From NCBI GenBank assembly GCA_016801885.1, contig JAFBJY010000100.1:1-64000 (forward strand): 64,000 bases of DNA. Direction: 5' to 3'. Source of the stretch: Toxotes chatareus. Taxonomy: Eukaryota; Chordata; Actinopteri; Toxotidae. The notes under the pieces were generated by a model. It did not search any database, was not told where the DNA came from, and was given only the letters and a program-made list of their open reading frames with translations. The translations under genes were made by a program, and so were the position numbers. Numbering within the stretch: the first letter of the stretch is position 1; the number at the start of each line of letters is the position of its first letter. Shown in pieces: positions 1 to 10,646 of this stretch.

Positions 1-55
1 AATAATAAAACTAATGATAATAAGACAAATAATAACAACTAATGAGACTAATAAT

Positions 56-1323
56 TGGAACAGTAGTTTGCCTGCAGCCACAGATCCAGACTCTGCAGCT
101 CTGGAGGTGGAAGTAACTGCAGAGACGAGAAAGCACAACACCATGGGAGAGAGAAGAAGCCAAGTTAGTAACATACATTAATGGGATATGAATGTGTACA
201 GATGGAGAGGGAGAGGAGGAGAGAGGAAATCAGTGCATCATGTGAAGTCTTCCAGCAGTGTAGACCTATAGCAGCATAACTAGTGGCTCATTCAGGAAAG
301 CCTTACTCAGCTCTGACTATAAGGTTCATCAAAAGGAAAGTTTGAAGCCTCCTCTTAAACATGGAGAGGGCGTCTGCCTCCAAGACCCAAACTAGTAGAT
401 GGTTCCACAGTAGAGGAGCCTGATATCTGAGGGCTCTGCCTCCCATTCTCTCTATTGGAGACTTTAGGAACCACAAGTAAACCTGCATTCTGGGAACACA
501 ATGTTCCAGGGTAGTAGGGGATGGCTGCACTGCTGCTGTGACCCGGCTTGGTAACACAGCTGGTCATTGCCAACTCTTAACATTCTCCTCTCCTTAGCTG
601 TGTCTTCAGTAGCTAAACTTGTGTATCTATGCTGAAGATTAGAGAGAAAGCTCTGTTCTAAAACATCTCTCTGTTTTCAGCTCTCAGGACTTTTGCAGCT
701 TCTACCTCAGTCTCTACAGTTTGGAGTTTAGTCTCACTCCTGTGCTCTTGTTTGTATTTGGGATATCAGCCTTATGTCACTGTTTACTGATCAATTACAG
801 CCATATCAGAGCTGTGTTATGTTACTGATAATGCAAACCAAACTTTTCCTGCTTAACTGGGAAAAAGTTGTAGGAATATTGATTGTAGTTATCAGTGAGT
901 TGGCAGTGCTTTAGTAGAAGCTCAGATCAACAACTTCATTTACTGTGCAGTAAAGTGGAAAAACACTTTTTTCACTGTTCCAGCACAGTTTGAGTGTTAG
1001 TGACCATTCATATCATGACTTGATGTGACTACAACCAACACAATGGAAAATCCTATTTCAATGGGTTTGTATTACACTTTTGTGTTTTACTTTTCCAGGT
1101 CCTTCAACTTCACATTTTAATATGAGGACTTCAAAAATCACAATGTTCAATTCAAAGAACACTGAAATATCACATTCAGTGATATTTCACTGAATGAAAT
1201 ATGCAACTCACACTGTTGGTGGTTGGCGTCTTCAGACTCCCTGAAAGCTGACATACAGTATTAGCTGAAGAAGGTAGTATTTTTATTTTGGATGAAACAC
1301 ATCCAGGTGTATCACTGTCCCTG
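56..1323 (+). repeat. Low-copy repeat family R1, copy A
   Basis: This block matches 16,061-17,246 (copy C) in the same orientation nearly base for base, and its first part matches the left palindrome arm around 12,760-13,850 (copy B) in reverse. It carries an old 5'-truncated L2 tail at its left end and then non-coding sequence with no recognisable domain. Copies A and C stop agreeing at position 1323, where A runs into a P-element-like relic and C into unrelated sequence. Positions 1-55 are AT-rich simple sequence. Small indels separate A and C, for example around 940-1000 and 1186-1205. Confidence 0.85.
303..557 (-). pseudogene. Old L2-type LINE ORF2 C-terminal fragment (copy A)
   Basis: The minus-strand reading ends in the tail typical of L2/CR1-group reverse transcriptases: a conserved 'QNAGL' stretch (here 'PRMQVY' in a shifted frame), then 'YQAPLLWNHLLVWV' and 'LSMFKRRLQTF'. 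It matches residues near the end of the younger L2 ORF2 at 49,018-49,980 but belongs to an older, diverged subfamily. Relative to copy C one G is missing from the run near 332, so the last residues are frameshifted. There is no RT core, so it cannot be functional. Confidence 0.8.
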
Positions 1324-2345
1324 ACCTAAACAGTCGCAACCCTTTTGGAAAAGGATTCAAAGCACCCATAAAGCCATCAACTAAAGACTGTGCAAAGGAT
1401 ATTTTGGAAAAGAATGATTCACTTCTCCTTGGGCTCAAATTTAGAGGAAAAGACAACAGACTTGTACATGTGCATTCCACTTAGAAGAAGACGCCCATCT
1501 ACGGTTTCATTGCTTGTGGCAGAAGTGTGATTGGCATCTATGAGGACCTAGTAGAAAAGCCAGGGGCCCCATGCTGTTACCTTCTTACCTACAAACTTAG
1601 TCAGGATCACCTAGAATTGTTCTTCTCTGCAATCAGAGCACGTGGAGGTTACAACAACAACCCCAATGTAAGGCAGTTTTGAGCAGCATACAAGTGCCTC
1701 CTTGTAAGGCACCAGGTGAAAAGGGCACAGGCAACTCTCTCCTTCGTGACAACACAACCATCCTCGACTCAGCTCCTGCGACCGTTAACATTTCATGCAG
1801 GGTGGATGTGGAGCCCATGGAAGTGCTTGTGCCCAAAGATGACACCCTCCTGACCTTCCAGACATTGACAGTCTGTCAGAGTACAAGGAAGCAGCAATCT
1901 CTTACATCACCGGTTTTGTTGTGAAAAAGATGAAAGAGAGGATTACTTGCATGCCTTGCTCCCAAGCCCTGACCAGTAATGAGTTGGTGCATCGACCCCT
2001 GGCTTTGAAGGACAGAGGTGGCCCACTGAAACCATCAACAGGCATCACAACAATCTGTCAAGCCACAGAAAGAGGTTTCCAGCATCTTTTAAAAGCCAAC
2101 GCAGGAAAGCCTCCACAAGGAAGAGGAACAACAGCAGCGATTGTCACCCAGGTTCTTGCTGATTGTTCCGACAAGAATCTCTTCCCACAGCTGCACAGCC
2201 ACATGTTTGACGTGTGTTGAAGCTAACCATGTCCATGTGCTGGTGAAGATGGCTTCTACATGGTTCTGCAAAATTTGCTTGAATCACATAGCAAGGCAAG
2301 AGACAGAGAAAATAAAAGCTAGTCCGCAAAAAACTCACTAAATTA
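1324..2345 (+). pseudogene. P-element/THAP9-like transposase relic
   Basis: Translation in shifting plus frames gives the second half of a P-element-type transposase. Diagnostic blocks are 'NPFGKGFKAPIKPS' (about 1340-1380), 'YLLTYKLSQDHLELFFSAIR' (about 1573-1632) followed by 'GGYNNNP', then 'YITGFVVKKMKER' (about 1895-1937) and 'EANHVHVLVKMASTWF' (about 2220-2265). These are hallmarks of the THAP9 / P-element catalytic and C-terminal regions, a cut-and-paste DNA transposase. In-frame stops (near 1479 and 1678) and frame changes (near 1900 and 2215) break it. The THAP DNA-binding domain and the terminal repeats are not seen. The left edge coincides with the end of repeat copy A. Confidence 0.78.
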
Positions 2346-2394
2346 ATCCATTTTTATGGAGATTAAGAGGAAGAAAAAGATGGTTGGCCATTTC

Positions 2395-2600
2395 TGTGTG
2401 TATGCGTGTGTTTATTTACGTGGGGGGTGTGTGTGTGCATGCGTGCGTGTGTCTATATATATTGTATGTGTATATGTATGTGTGTGTATATATAAATGTA
2501 TATATGTATAATCATGTATATATTTGTAAATATGTATTTGCAAATATGCATTTACTTTTTGTACATATGTATATTATGTAATGTAAATATGTAAATAATG
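2395..2600 (+). repeat. TG/TA-rich simple sequence
   Basis: An imperfect run of tgtg, gtat and atat motifs. Open frames across it are by-products of the low complexity and do not look coding. Confidence 0.8.
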
Positions 2601-2759
2601 ACAAATATTTTCATTTGTGTACAGTATCTTGTTATACATGTGTCGCATGGGTAAAGTAAGATTTTATTGTGTGTCTTTTAACTCCCAGTGTGTTTTTAAT
2701 TTATAATCTTTGATTTTAGTGTGTGGTGTTTTTATTGCATGTATTGTACACTGGGAGTG

Positions 2760-3480
2760 TATTGTGCTTTTATTCTGAAAAGCCCATGCGGATGTGACTC
2801 CCCACGGTGTAATCACCTGCACCTGTGGAGCTCAAGATTGGCGAGCGCTGATAAGTTAGGCAGGAAACCGGAAGAAGAAGGACGCGAAGAACACCGACGA
2901 GGCGGAGGAGACACCGGGACAGGCCGCAGGATCACGCCGGAGCTGCCACTGACGAATTGTTTGCAGGCTCCATGAAGAAGCGGGCAGAGTGTTACTCTGC
3001 CCATCGGTGTGAGTAGCGATCTGTGGCGAAGCGTAACCTGTAGCGATACCTGTATGTGTTTAAAAGTGCAGTGACTGCTGTCCCGCTCTCCGGTTGGTTC
3101 GAGGTCGGCGTTCGAGGAAGACAAGGGCGCGGTGCGGCGGCGTGGTGGGATCGTGGTACCGAACGGGTCGACGCTTCTGCGGCGACCGAGCCTTTTCGCC
3201 AGCTCCCGAGGGTGTGCGACAAATCCGGCCTCCACAGATAAGACTCTGGATTGCTCCATTGGACTCTTCCCCATTCAGTTTTAGCCTCTCTCCTTTTAAA
3301 ATACCTTTTACTAACCCCGGTCTTATAGTCTTTTTAGCTTTTATTTGTGTTCTTATATTTTATCTTATTTTATAATAAACACTCGTGTTCCTGTTAAGAT
3401 CTGTGAGTTTCTTGGTTTTAGCAACTGCTCTCTCGCCTGATATTTTTTTAGACTACACGCATTTTTAATATACTTTTATT
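2760..3480 (+). other. CpG-rich segment ending in a poly(A) signal; solo LTR or first exon?
   Basis: Between about 2,780 and 3,240 base composition changes abruptly to GC-rich with many CpG dinucleotides, unlike the AT-rich flanks. It then becomes T-rich and reaches AATAAA at 3374-3379. The order GC-rich leader, T-rich stretch, polyadenylation signal suits an LTR or a promoter plus first exon. I could not find matching TG..CA ends with a target duplication, and no frame resembles a known protein. A short inverted pair (actcccagtg / cactgggagt) lies just upstream at about 2,683 and 2,749. Confidence 0.35.
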
Positions 3481-3589
3481 AAATACGGCAGGACACTTAC
3501 CATAACCCAACCACACATGCATGTCAGAATGTGGCCAATTTGCATTGTTTTTGTAGTGGACAGACGTGCCCGAGTTGGACTGAAGAAAA

Positions 3590-3965
3590 CTGTGAGCCTA
3601 ACTGAGCCTGCATGAATGGGGCCAAAGTAACTTTCAATGTATGCATTCTAAGGAAAGACATGTGTTGTCTCAAATCAGTTGTAATGTTAGCTTTATCAAC
3701 TGTTGAAAATTAACTTAGAGCCTGCATGAATGGGGCCTAAGCATTATCTGAAACAGAGCGTTTAGACACTGAGCTGACCTGAAACCACTTTTGATATCGC
3801 TGTTTAATGTCATACTTGACATGGGCCTGTCTGTGTCAGTATAAAATTTCTTTATCTAAGAAGATATAGATCTGTTAAATAACTTGTCATGAGCTTGTCC
3901 GTGTCAGTATGGCAGAGATTTCTTTATCTCTTAGAGCCTGCATGAACGGGACCTAAGGCGATATT
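3590..3965 (+). repeat. Degenerate direct repeats
   Basis: The phrase 'gagcctgcatgaatggggcc' occurs at about 3598 and 3718 and, with two changes, near 3935. The intervening text also repeats ('cttgtccgtgtcagtat' near 3894, a variant near 3825). The spacing suggests old tandem units of about 110-120 bp. Confidence 0.6.
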
Positions 3966-4125
3966 GAGCTTTGAAATACTGTAACACGACTGAAATACAT
4001 ATGCAACCTCCCTGGTCAATGTTTAGTGGATAGTTTCGGTAATTGTGCTAAAATTGAGCAAAGTTTTGCAGATTGTTATTAAAAATAACCTCATAAGAAA
4101 AAAATCAAATAATTGTTCAGCATTT

Positions 4126-4127
<2 letters not shown>

Positions 4128-4194
<67 letters not shown>

Positions 4195-4198
4195 TATA
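4128..4198 (+). repeat. (TA)n(CA)n microsatellite
   Basis: About 25 TA dinucleotides followed by about seven CA repeats. No coding content. Confidence 0.95.
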
Positions 4199-4606
4199 CA
4201 TTTACATAGGTTTTATGTAAAAACATGTTACATCCATTGTTATTTGGATTATATTTTTAGATGTGCTATTTAAGAAAGTTTAGGTTTAATCAGATTTATT
4301 TTGGATTTTGTTGTATATAAAATGTATTAACAGAAAATTTAATTTAAAATTATGAGAAGTGTATGGTGGAATTTTGTTTTCATTAAGGCTGATCAAATTG
4401 TTATGGTGATCCTATGGGACAGTAGACATGATTTGGGATAAAGTAATGTGATGTGAGCTACTTCTTTGGCTTGTTTGTGTGCCTGTTTGCTTGTTTGTTC
4501 TTAAATGCACTTCAGGGATGCGATGTTCTTTGTGTTATGATGTTATCCCCTATTAAATGTAATTTTATATATTTTTTTAATTTATCCTTTTGTCCCGTGC
4601 CTATAC

Positions 4607-5233
4607 TACGGTGGCCGAGAGAGGCCGCACAAATACAAAAGCCGCAACACAAATACAAAAGCCGCAACACAAATACATTAAGCCACAACACAAATACAAA
4701 AGCCACAACACAAATACAAAAGCCGCAACACAAATGCATTAAGCCACAACACAAATACATTAACCCACAACGGAAATATATGACAAGCGGAAGTTAGCCT
4801 CAAAAGCGGAAGTAAGCCAGGCGGGACTACGAGACTACGCTGGGCGCGCAGCTAGGAGCGACGTTAGCGTCATAATAAATCAGATGTCACAGTTCATAAA
4901 TATTAAAGCGGGTATTAGCATCGATCATTTGTAACAATCACATAACCACAGCAATAATTATAATCTTTTGAATTACGTTTCACTTACTTAGCAAAACAGA
5001 ACTCCTCCTAGCTGCGTCCCAGCGTAGTCTTGTAGTCCCGTCTGGCTTACTTCCGTTTTGAGGCTAACTTCCGTTGTCATATATTTCCGTTGTGGGTTAA
5101 TGTATTTGTGTTTTGCGGCTTTTGTATTTGTGTTGTGGCTTTTGTATTTGTGTTGTGGCTTAATGTATTTGTGTTATGCTTTTGTATTTGTGTTGCGGCT
5201 TTTGTATTTCTGCGGCCTCTCTCGGCCACCGTA
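4607..5233. mobile_element. Foldback DNA transposon with repeat-filled terminal inverted repeats
   Basis: Both ends carry the same sequence in inverted orientation, starting 'tacggtggccgagagaggcc'. The left arm spans about 4607-4860 and the right arm about 5002-5233. Inside each arm lies a tandem array of a 19-20 bp unit of the type 'gccgcaacacaaatacaaaa', followed by about 100 bp of unique sequence that is also inverted. The element is flanked by the 6-bp direct repeat ctatac (4601-4606 and 5234-5239), as expected for a target duplication. It has no transposase, so it is non-autonomous. The superfamily is not clear to me. Confidence 0.8.
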
Positions 5234-5239
5234 CTATAC

Positions 5240-5790
5240 TCCTAAGTTACGTTTGTCTCATGTTATATGTTCCCATTCCTGGTCTTTTATAAACTGGGTC
5301 AGACTAAATCAACCAAGAGTAAAGCACAGTACAAATGGCCATTGATCAGTTAACAAATGTAATGTAGTAATATTTTGGTGATGAAAGTTAATAATATGTT
5401 GTATATACTTATGAATTTATGACTACTTTTTGACTGATTTTTCATACATCGTGGGGATATTACTCAGAAATTGTGTTTTTGGGGACTTTCTTAGAATTGG
5501 AGGTTTAGCATGCATCTTACCGTGTATCTATTAAAAAAAACCTTATTAAAATCAGTTAATCATGTTTAGAGATAGTCCTTTATACTGACACTTTCAACAT
5601 TTTCAATAAGTGTAGAAGACAAAAGGAGTGCAACTGTGAAAACAATTTATTTGAATATGGGCTAACGACAATAATTTCAATTATAGTCAATTTTCTATTT
5701 CAACAAACAAAACAAGCAGGTGTACAGTATTTGGAATTATAATCAGTAATAAACTTTTAAATTAAGGTAAAAACTTAAAACTTAAAAGCG
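5240..5790. other. No feature seen
   Basis: AT-rich sequence without long open frames, repeats shared with the rest of the window, or recognisable protein similarity. Confidence 0.6.
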
Positions 5791-6704
5791 AATTTTAAAA
5801 CGAAGCTTAAAACCTTCTTGTTTGATAAAGCTTATAATTAGTTGTAGTTACAGTCCTAGTTATTTAAACTTATAGTTAGTCACAATTATCTCTATAGACA
5901 CTGTTACAGTTAAGGATATAGCCCTTAGTAGGGCTGGCTCAGGCAACTGAATCATCCCCTAGTTATGCTGCTATAGGCCTAGGCTGCTGGGGACATCCCA
6001 TGATTTACTGTGCACTTCTTCTTCTTTCTCTTTCTCTCCTCAGACCCACTCTCAAATTTATTAGCCTTTATTACATGTCATTAACTTTGTGTCCTCTCTG
6101 TCCCGTAGTCCTGTGTTTGTTTCTCTCTGGTCTCTCTTTCTCTGTACCTTACTGCAGGTACCTCTGGCTCGGAGCTGCATGTCCTATGGTCCTGGCTCCA
6201 CCCACCTGCTGCTGTTTATCGTTTACAATGATCGATTTCTAACATGTTTAATGTTCCGTTCTGCTACAGATAAATATTTGATTAATATTCTTTGCAAACT
6301 GTAATGTAAATAATTACCAGTCATGACAGCTTTTTGCCTCCGTGCTCTGTTTCATAATTCTAATCTGCTGAGCACACATTATCCAATAACTGTCCACTAA
6401 CTGTAATGTAAATACTGACCCACATTGTCTGTATTATGCTGCATGTCTTTTTCCCCTCTCCTCCATTCCTAGCTGTCCTATCTTCCTCCTTTTCCTCCTT
6501 TCACCCAGCCCGGCCATCGGCAGGAGGGTCCCCATCTGAGCCAGGTTCTGCTCAAGGTTTCTTCCTGTTAAAGGGAGTTTTCCTTGCCACTGTCGCCTTA
6601 AGTGCTTGCTCTGGGGTCAGGCTCTGGGTCTCTGTAAAGCGCTTTGAGACAATTTTGATTGTGGAAGGCGCTATATAAATAAAATTGAATTGAATTGAAT
6701 TGAA
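5791..6704 (+). mobile_element. 5'-truncated L2 LINE (3' end)
   Basis: This is the same sequence, on the plus strand, as the last 0.9 kb of the full L2 copy at 48,193-49,110 (minus). It contains only the very end of ORF2 and the 3' UTR and ends in the characteristic (ATTGA)n tail at about 6683-6704, next to the conserved 'gcgctatataaataaaatt'. The 5' truncation fits incomplete target-primed reverse transcription. An open frame across 6000-6242 is shared by both copies but lies in the 3' UTR. No clear target duplication was found. Confidence 0.9.
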
Positions 6705-7160
6705 AAACAGTCAGATGTGGCTTCAGAGCTGAGAGGTGTATGGCTCAGACGTTCATGGCCTCGGGGAGCAGCAAAATCTATGCCCAACGTGGTGCCCAGA
6801 GAGCAGCAGAATCCATGAGGTGGTGAGGTGGACTGCAAAGGAAAGGGATGAGAAAGAGCAGAAGTGGAAACAGTGTTGTGGCTACATATGTTGGTTTCTG
6901 TTAATTTTACATTACATTAGACATGACAGTCGGAGGGATATATTTAGGCCTAAAAAATTTTGTCATAAAGGCCACATTCAAATGCAGTGTAAGAAACTCA
7001 CTGCCTTCGGAGGTGGTCTTTAAGACTACTGCCCAAAGTACTTAACTGCCCAAAGTACTTAAAAAGATGTCATTTTACTTTGGTGTCAAATGAACTCTGT
7101 CTTTTAAATATAGCCCTGGACTGTCATGCTTAATGAGAGGGTGTTCTGTCATGGCACCAT
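6705..7160. other. No feature seen
   Basis: No recognisable coding or repeat signal apart from proximity to the SGNH pseudogene's 3' end. Confidence 0.5.
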
Positions 7161-8053
7161 TCAAACTGCACAAATGTAGCCATTGCTGTAAACAAATCTC
7201 CTGGATTTGTCGAGTTTCCCTGAGTTAGCAACAGAAGCCCTCCACTGACACCTTGGTGTCAAAGCTGAAAACATGATGAAGGCGCCAGGGTGTTGTTGGC
7301 GAAGATGATGAACATCTTCCTTCCTCATGTTTACCAGCTTGACACTCCTCACATCTCCCATGTCGTTGCCACCTCAGTGGATGATGAGAATGTCAGGTGC
7401 TGTTCTTCCTCGGAGGGAATGTGAAAAGACAGGAAGGAGGCCTTTCCACCGCAGTCCACCCCAGCCGAACCAGCAGATGCGGACACCTGGCACGCTGAGG
7501 TCACTCCCCATGGTCGCTGCAGCTTTCTGGGCAGCACGTCTGACATAGCTGTCACCCATGATCCAAACTGTATCTGTGGGAAGAAAACGAGAATAAAAGA
7601 AGACAAGTTAGTTAATGAAGATGGCTCATTTTTATGACAATATGTTACATCTATTAAAGGGGAACAAGGTAGCAACAACTTAATAGATAGATGACATTAT
7701 TTAAATAGATTTTTCTATCCTTTAAAGGCAGACAATGTAATAACTGCAGTGTAAATTAAAGTCAGAAACACTGCTTACATTTTCTGGCTGTGAGGGAGGC
7801 ATCCACCGCTCTGTAGCCAGCAGGCACGTCAGGAGCCTGGGTGGAAGACCCAGAAGAGCTGGGAATGCCAGGGGCCTGGGCGGGATGGCCATCCACAATG
7901 GGAGCCTGGATGGGGTGTCCAGGCATGCCGGGGGCCTGGGTGTGCGTCTGCGAGAATGGGACCGTGCACGCTCAGTGGGGCTTCCACAGCGGTGGGCCTG
8001 GGTGGCCTGGTCCAGGTGGCCGGGAGGAACATGTCCCTTTCGGGAATCCATTT
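7161..8053 (-). pseudogene. SGNH/GDSL-hydrolase-like gene fragment, two exons, in-frame TGA
   Basis: Two minus-strand exons can be joined in phase. Exon a (8053-7779) has an acceptor ending tatatttag and donor gtaagcag, and encodes a Pro/Gly/Ala-rich stretch with 'QAPG'-type repeats. Exon b (7573-7161) follows a pyrimidine-rich acceptor ending cccacag and encodes 'WIMGDSYVRRAAQKAA' (the GDS block of SGNH hydrolases), 'WFGWGGLRWKGLLP' and 'GGND' (the GxND block). The junction restores one frame. In exon b a TGA at 7374-7376 lies immediately before GGND, and exon a has a stop or frame break further upstream, so it is called a pseudogene. SGNH domains of this kind occur in some fish tyrosine-recombinase retroelements, but no recombinase or RT is next to it, and the introns argue for a cellular or captured gene. 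Substrate unknown. Confidence 0.6.
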
Positions 8054-8184
8054 CTAAATATAAATAAAGACAAACATCTTGTAACCAGTGGTGTACAAAG
8101 TATTGAGATGCCTTACTTCAGTAAAAGTAGCCTAATGCCACTGTGAGAATACTCCACTACATAGTCCTGCATGCAAAACCTCAC

Positions 8185-8300
8185 TTGAATCAAATCAAGC
8201 TTCAAATAAGAAGTTCAGTCCTAAGGGTTGATTGAAAGCAACTTGATTTCATTCAAGCTTCCAAATAAGAAGTCCAGTTGCCTTCAATCAACCCTTAGGA
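8185..8300. repeat. Palindromic short repeat (also at 60,015)
   Basis: The segment 8185-8250, reverse-complemented, is almost identical to 60,015-60,080. A second partial unit in the opposite orientation follows at about 8251-8300, so the pair can form a hairpin. It looks like a small foldback or MITE-like element. No terminal target duplication was identified. Confidence 0.65.
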
Positions 8301-9936
8301 CACAATGACTTGGATGAATGAGAACCTACACAGATGTAAGTCTGCATGTTTCTTTGCCAATGGAGGTTTATACAGAGAGTTCCATGCTGGCCTGACATCT
8401 GGGATGGAGTTCAGATGAGTCTTCCAAGGAATGTGGATGCGCCCACTCAGTTTGTCTCTATTTAGAGTCTTTACCATCAATCTGTATAAAATCTTTCCTG
8501 AGGTGCTCAACAAGGAAACACCTGCAGGATTGATTGGCTCAAGTAACATACCTGATCAATTTCTAAATCTGGAAGCAGTCTGATGTTAGGAAAAAGTCAG
8601 CCTCATTAGGTAGTATTGTACCAACAGAAAAATCCTTTGTAAGAGTGAGTTCCTGTCCCGTCAGCTTCTCTCTCTAGAGCCCAAGAAGCTTATTGATGAC
8701 TCGCTCAGATTTCACCCCAAGGGATGCAGCCACACCAGCAGGCTTTTCCAACTGAGGTCCAGCCAGCTCCACTACCTCACCCAGAATTTACAGGTCTGCA
8801 GATTGGAAAAGCCTAGAAAAAGTGTGTTCACCCCATACTGGACAGTCCAAAAACAGTACTGCTTCTTGTAGGAGCCAGTGCAGAGAATTTCCTCGCTCCT
8901 GCCTCCTGTTCACCAAATTCCACACAGAAAAAAACACTTTTATAAAATGCAGGTAGGGACGAAGTACACAACTTCTTAGAGTCCATGGACAAGTCCAATC
9001 CCATCCCACCCAACTGTCTCAGGATGCATTGGGACATAGCCCTCCACACCAGGTCTGCAGGTCCAGTGAGCAGCCTTTGTATAAAATGGACCCTAAAAGC
9101 AGCATGATGTCATCAGCATATGCTGACAATGACACAGGGATATCACAGCCAGGAAAATGAACACCAGATCATGTCTTAGTTTGTGAAGAAGAGGCTCTAT
9201 GGCCAGACTGTACAACATCCCAGACAGAGGATATCCCTGTCTGACCCCTCTCTGAACATCAAAAGGAGCACTAAGGCCCCCATTCATTTTCACACTCGCA
9301 ATGTCACCGTAAGGAACCTGGATCATGGCAATAAAACCTGAACTCAACCCAAAAGCAGCTAAAGTTTGCCACATATACTGGTGTTCCCCAGTCAAAAGCT
9401 CTTTCCTGATCTATGGAGATCAGCCCAGTATCTTCACCCAGTGAGCCAGAAACCTCAAAGACATCTCCAATTAGAGTGATGTTATCATTTATCAGCCTGC
9501 CAGGTACACATTAAGTCTGTGTGTATGACAGAAGCCATCACCTCCCTCAGTCTGTCACACAGTTCATTCAGCACCAACACTCTGTCCACCCCATGGGTTG
9601 GTGCATAGATATTAACAAAAACTAAAGTCACGTTTTCATACTGAGCTGTGATTTTCATTAAACAGCCTTTGATGATTTCCTCAGCTACACAAGAGGAAGG
9701 ACTGAAACTTCTGGAGAAAACAATCCCCACCCCTCGCTACAGCTGCACTTATGGCTCAAATACGACTGTCTGCCTCCAGTCAACTTCATTCTCCAGGTTA
9801 CTGTGGGTTTCCTGGATCATCAGAACATCAACTTTCTTTAGCTCCATCAGCTTAAAAAGAGCAGCTCTTTTAAGTCTATCTCTTGCCCCATTAAGATTAA
9901 GAGTGCCCACTGTGAAGTCACACATGGAGAGTGCAG
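8290..9936 (-). pseudogene. Tx1-like (L1-group) LINE ORF2 relic
   Basis: Minus-strand pieces in order match the second ORF of Tx1-like non-LTR elements. The endonuclease start is 'VGTLNLNGARDRLKRAALFK' with 'DVLMIQETHSN' (about 9936-9790), then 'GIVFSRSFSPSS' and 'LVFVNIYAPTHGVDRV' (about 9730-9580). Reverse-transcriptase text 'MNGGLSAPFDVQRGVRQGYP' and 'SGMLYSLAIEPLLHKLR' lies at about 9300-9180, and C-terminal 'LGGMGLDLSMDSKKL' and 'LNSIPDVRPAWNSLYKPPL' at 9030-8350. Most of the sequence between endonuclease and RT is deleted, and the parts lie in different frames with stops. It cannot encode an active protein. Confidence 0.85.
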
Positions 9937-10081
9937 AGCTAAAAGAAACTAAACAGAGAAGAAGAAACAGAGACAGGAACAGTGTGTGTTTAGATGCCAG
10001 CAGTGGTTACTTGAGTCTTGGCTTTCAGTATCATTTTTTTAAGTAGAGAAATTTCCTGATCTGTCAGTATCTCTTTTTAAA

Positions 10082-10416
10082 ATTTTTAATTTAATTTTAA
10101 TGACTTTATTGATCCCTCCTGGGGAAATGACTCTCTGTATTTTACCCACACCAAGTGAACGAAACACACACAAGCGTGCACATGCACTAGAGACGCTGGG
10201 GCAGGGGCTGCCTAGTGAGGTGCCCGGGAAGCTGGTGTGGATCAGTGCCCTGCTCAGTGACACCACAGCCATTTTAGAGAGGCAGGGGAGACACGTCTCC
10301 TTCACCACCACCGTATCCATTTTTTGCGCTTGATCGAGGGGCTCGAACCCACAACCCTCTGATCATAGGCCAAAGTCCAAAGCTGCACTCTTAATGTTCT
10401 GCACCACGGCTGCCCC
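10082..10416 (-). mobile_element. tRNA-derived SINE
   Basis: Read on the minus strand it begins 'ggggcagccgtggtgcag' with a tRNA-like head, has a B-box-like 'ggttcgagcccc', a middle part with 'cactgagcagggcactgatc', and ends in 'ggggaaatgact' reversed to 'ccccaggagggatcaataaa' before an A/T-rich tail. This arrangement (tRNA head, body, tail with gatcaataaag) is that of a common teleost SINE family. A second, head-only copy lies 230 bp further right. The SINE head starts directly at the T-run that follows the tRNA-Gln gene. Confidence 0.8.
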
Positions 10417-10424
10417 AAAAAAAA
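10417..10424 (-). terminator. RNA polymerase III terminator of the tRNA
   Basis: Eight consecutive T residues on the minus strand about 15 bases downstream of the tRNA-Gln 3' end, adequate for Pol III termination. Confidence 0.65.
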
Positions 10425-10438
10425 TACAAAGAGCAACC

Positions 10439-10510
10439 AGGTCCCACCGAGATTTGAACTCGGATCGCTAGATTCAGAGTCCAGAGTGCTAACCATTACA
10501 CCATGGAACC
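10439..10510 (-). tRNA. tRNA-Gln (anticodon CUG)
   Basis: The 72-nt minus-strand sequence begins GGTTCCATGGTGTAATGG (A box region), has anticodon loop CTCTGAA with anticodon CTG, and a T-arm box GTTCAAATC. The 7-bp acceptor stem forms with a single G-U wobble (GGTTCCA with TGGGACC) and the anticodon stem has one wobble. The discriminator base is T. All parts of a cloverleaf are present, with no indel. It is followed by a T8 terminator. It sits alone inside a decayed Tx1 LINE and between two SINE heads, so it may be a dispersed copy, but the structure would allow function. Confidence 0.88.
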
Positions 10511-10646
10511 ATTACAGCTGTCCATGAGATTTCTGGGCTGAAGCTGGGAGAGTTCAGTCAGTCAGTTCATGAACTGATGAGACAACTTACAGAGTGAATA
10601 GAGTGGCAGAGTGAACACCAAAGTGCTTTAACATTTTTTTTCCGCC

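Noticed and set aside
2384..2581. Open frame over TG/TA repeats
   Set aside because: Low-complexity product without support.
4453..4797. Open frames on both strands over the foldback element (also 5,058-5,345)
   Set aside because: They translate the 19-20 bp tandem array and give low-complexity peptides; no coding signal.
6000..6242. Open frame repeated at 48,593-48,892
   Set aside because: Lies in the L2 3' UTR in both copies; similarity is that of the element.
7374..7376. Selenocysteine reading of the in-frame TGA
   Set aside because: No SECIS-like structure was recognised and the upstream exon has a further break; decay is simpler.
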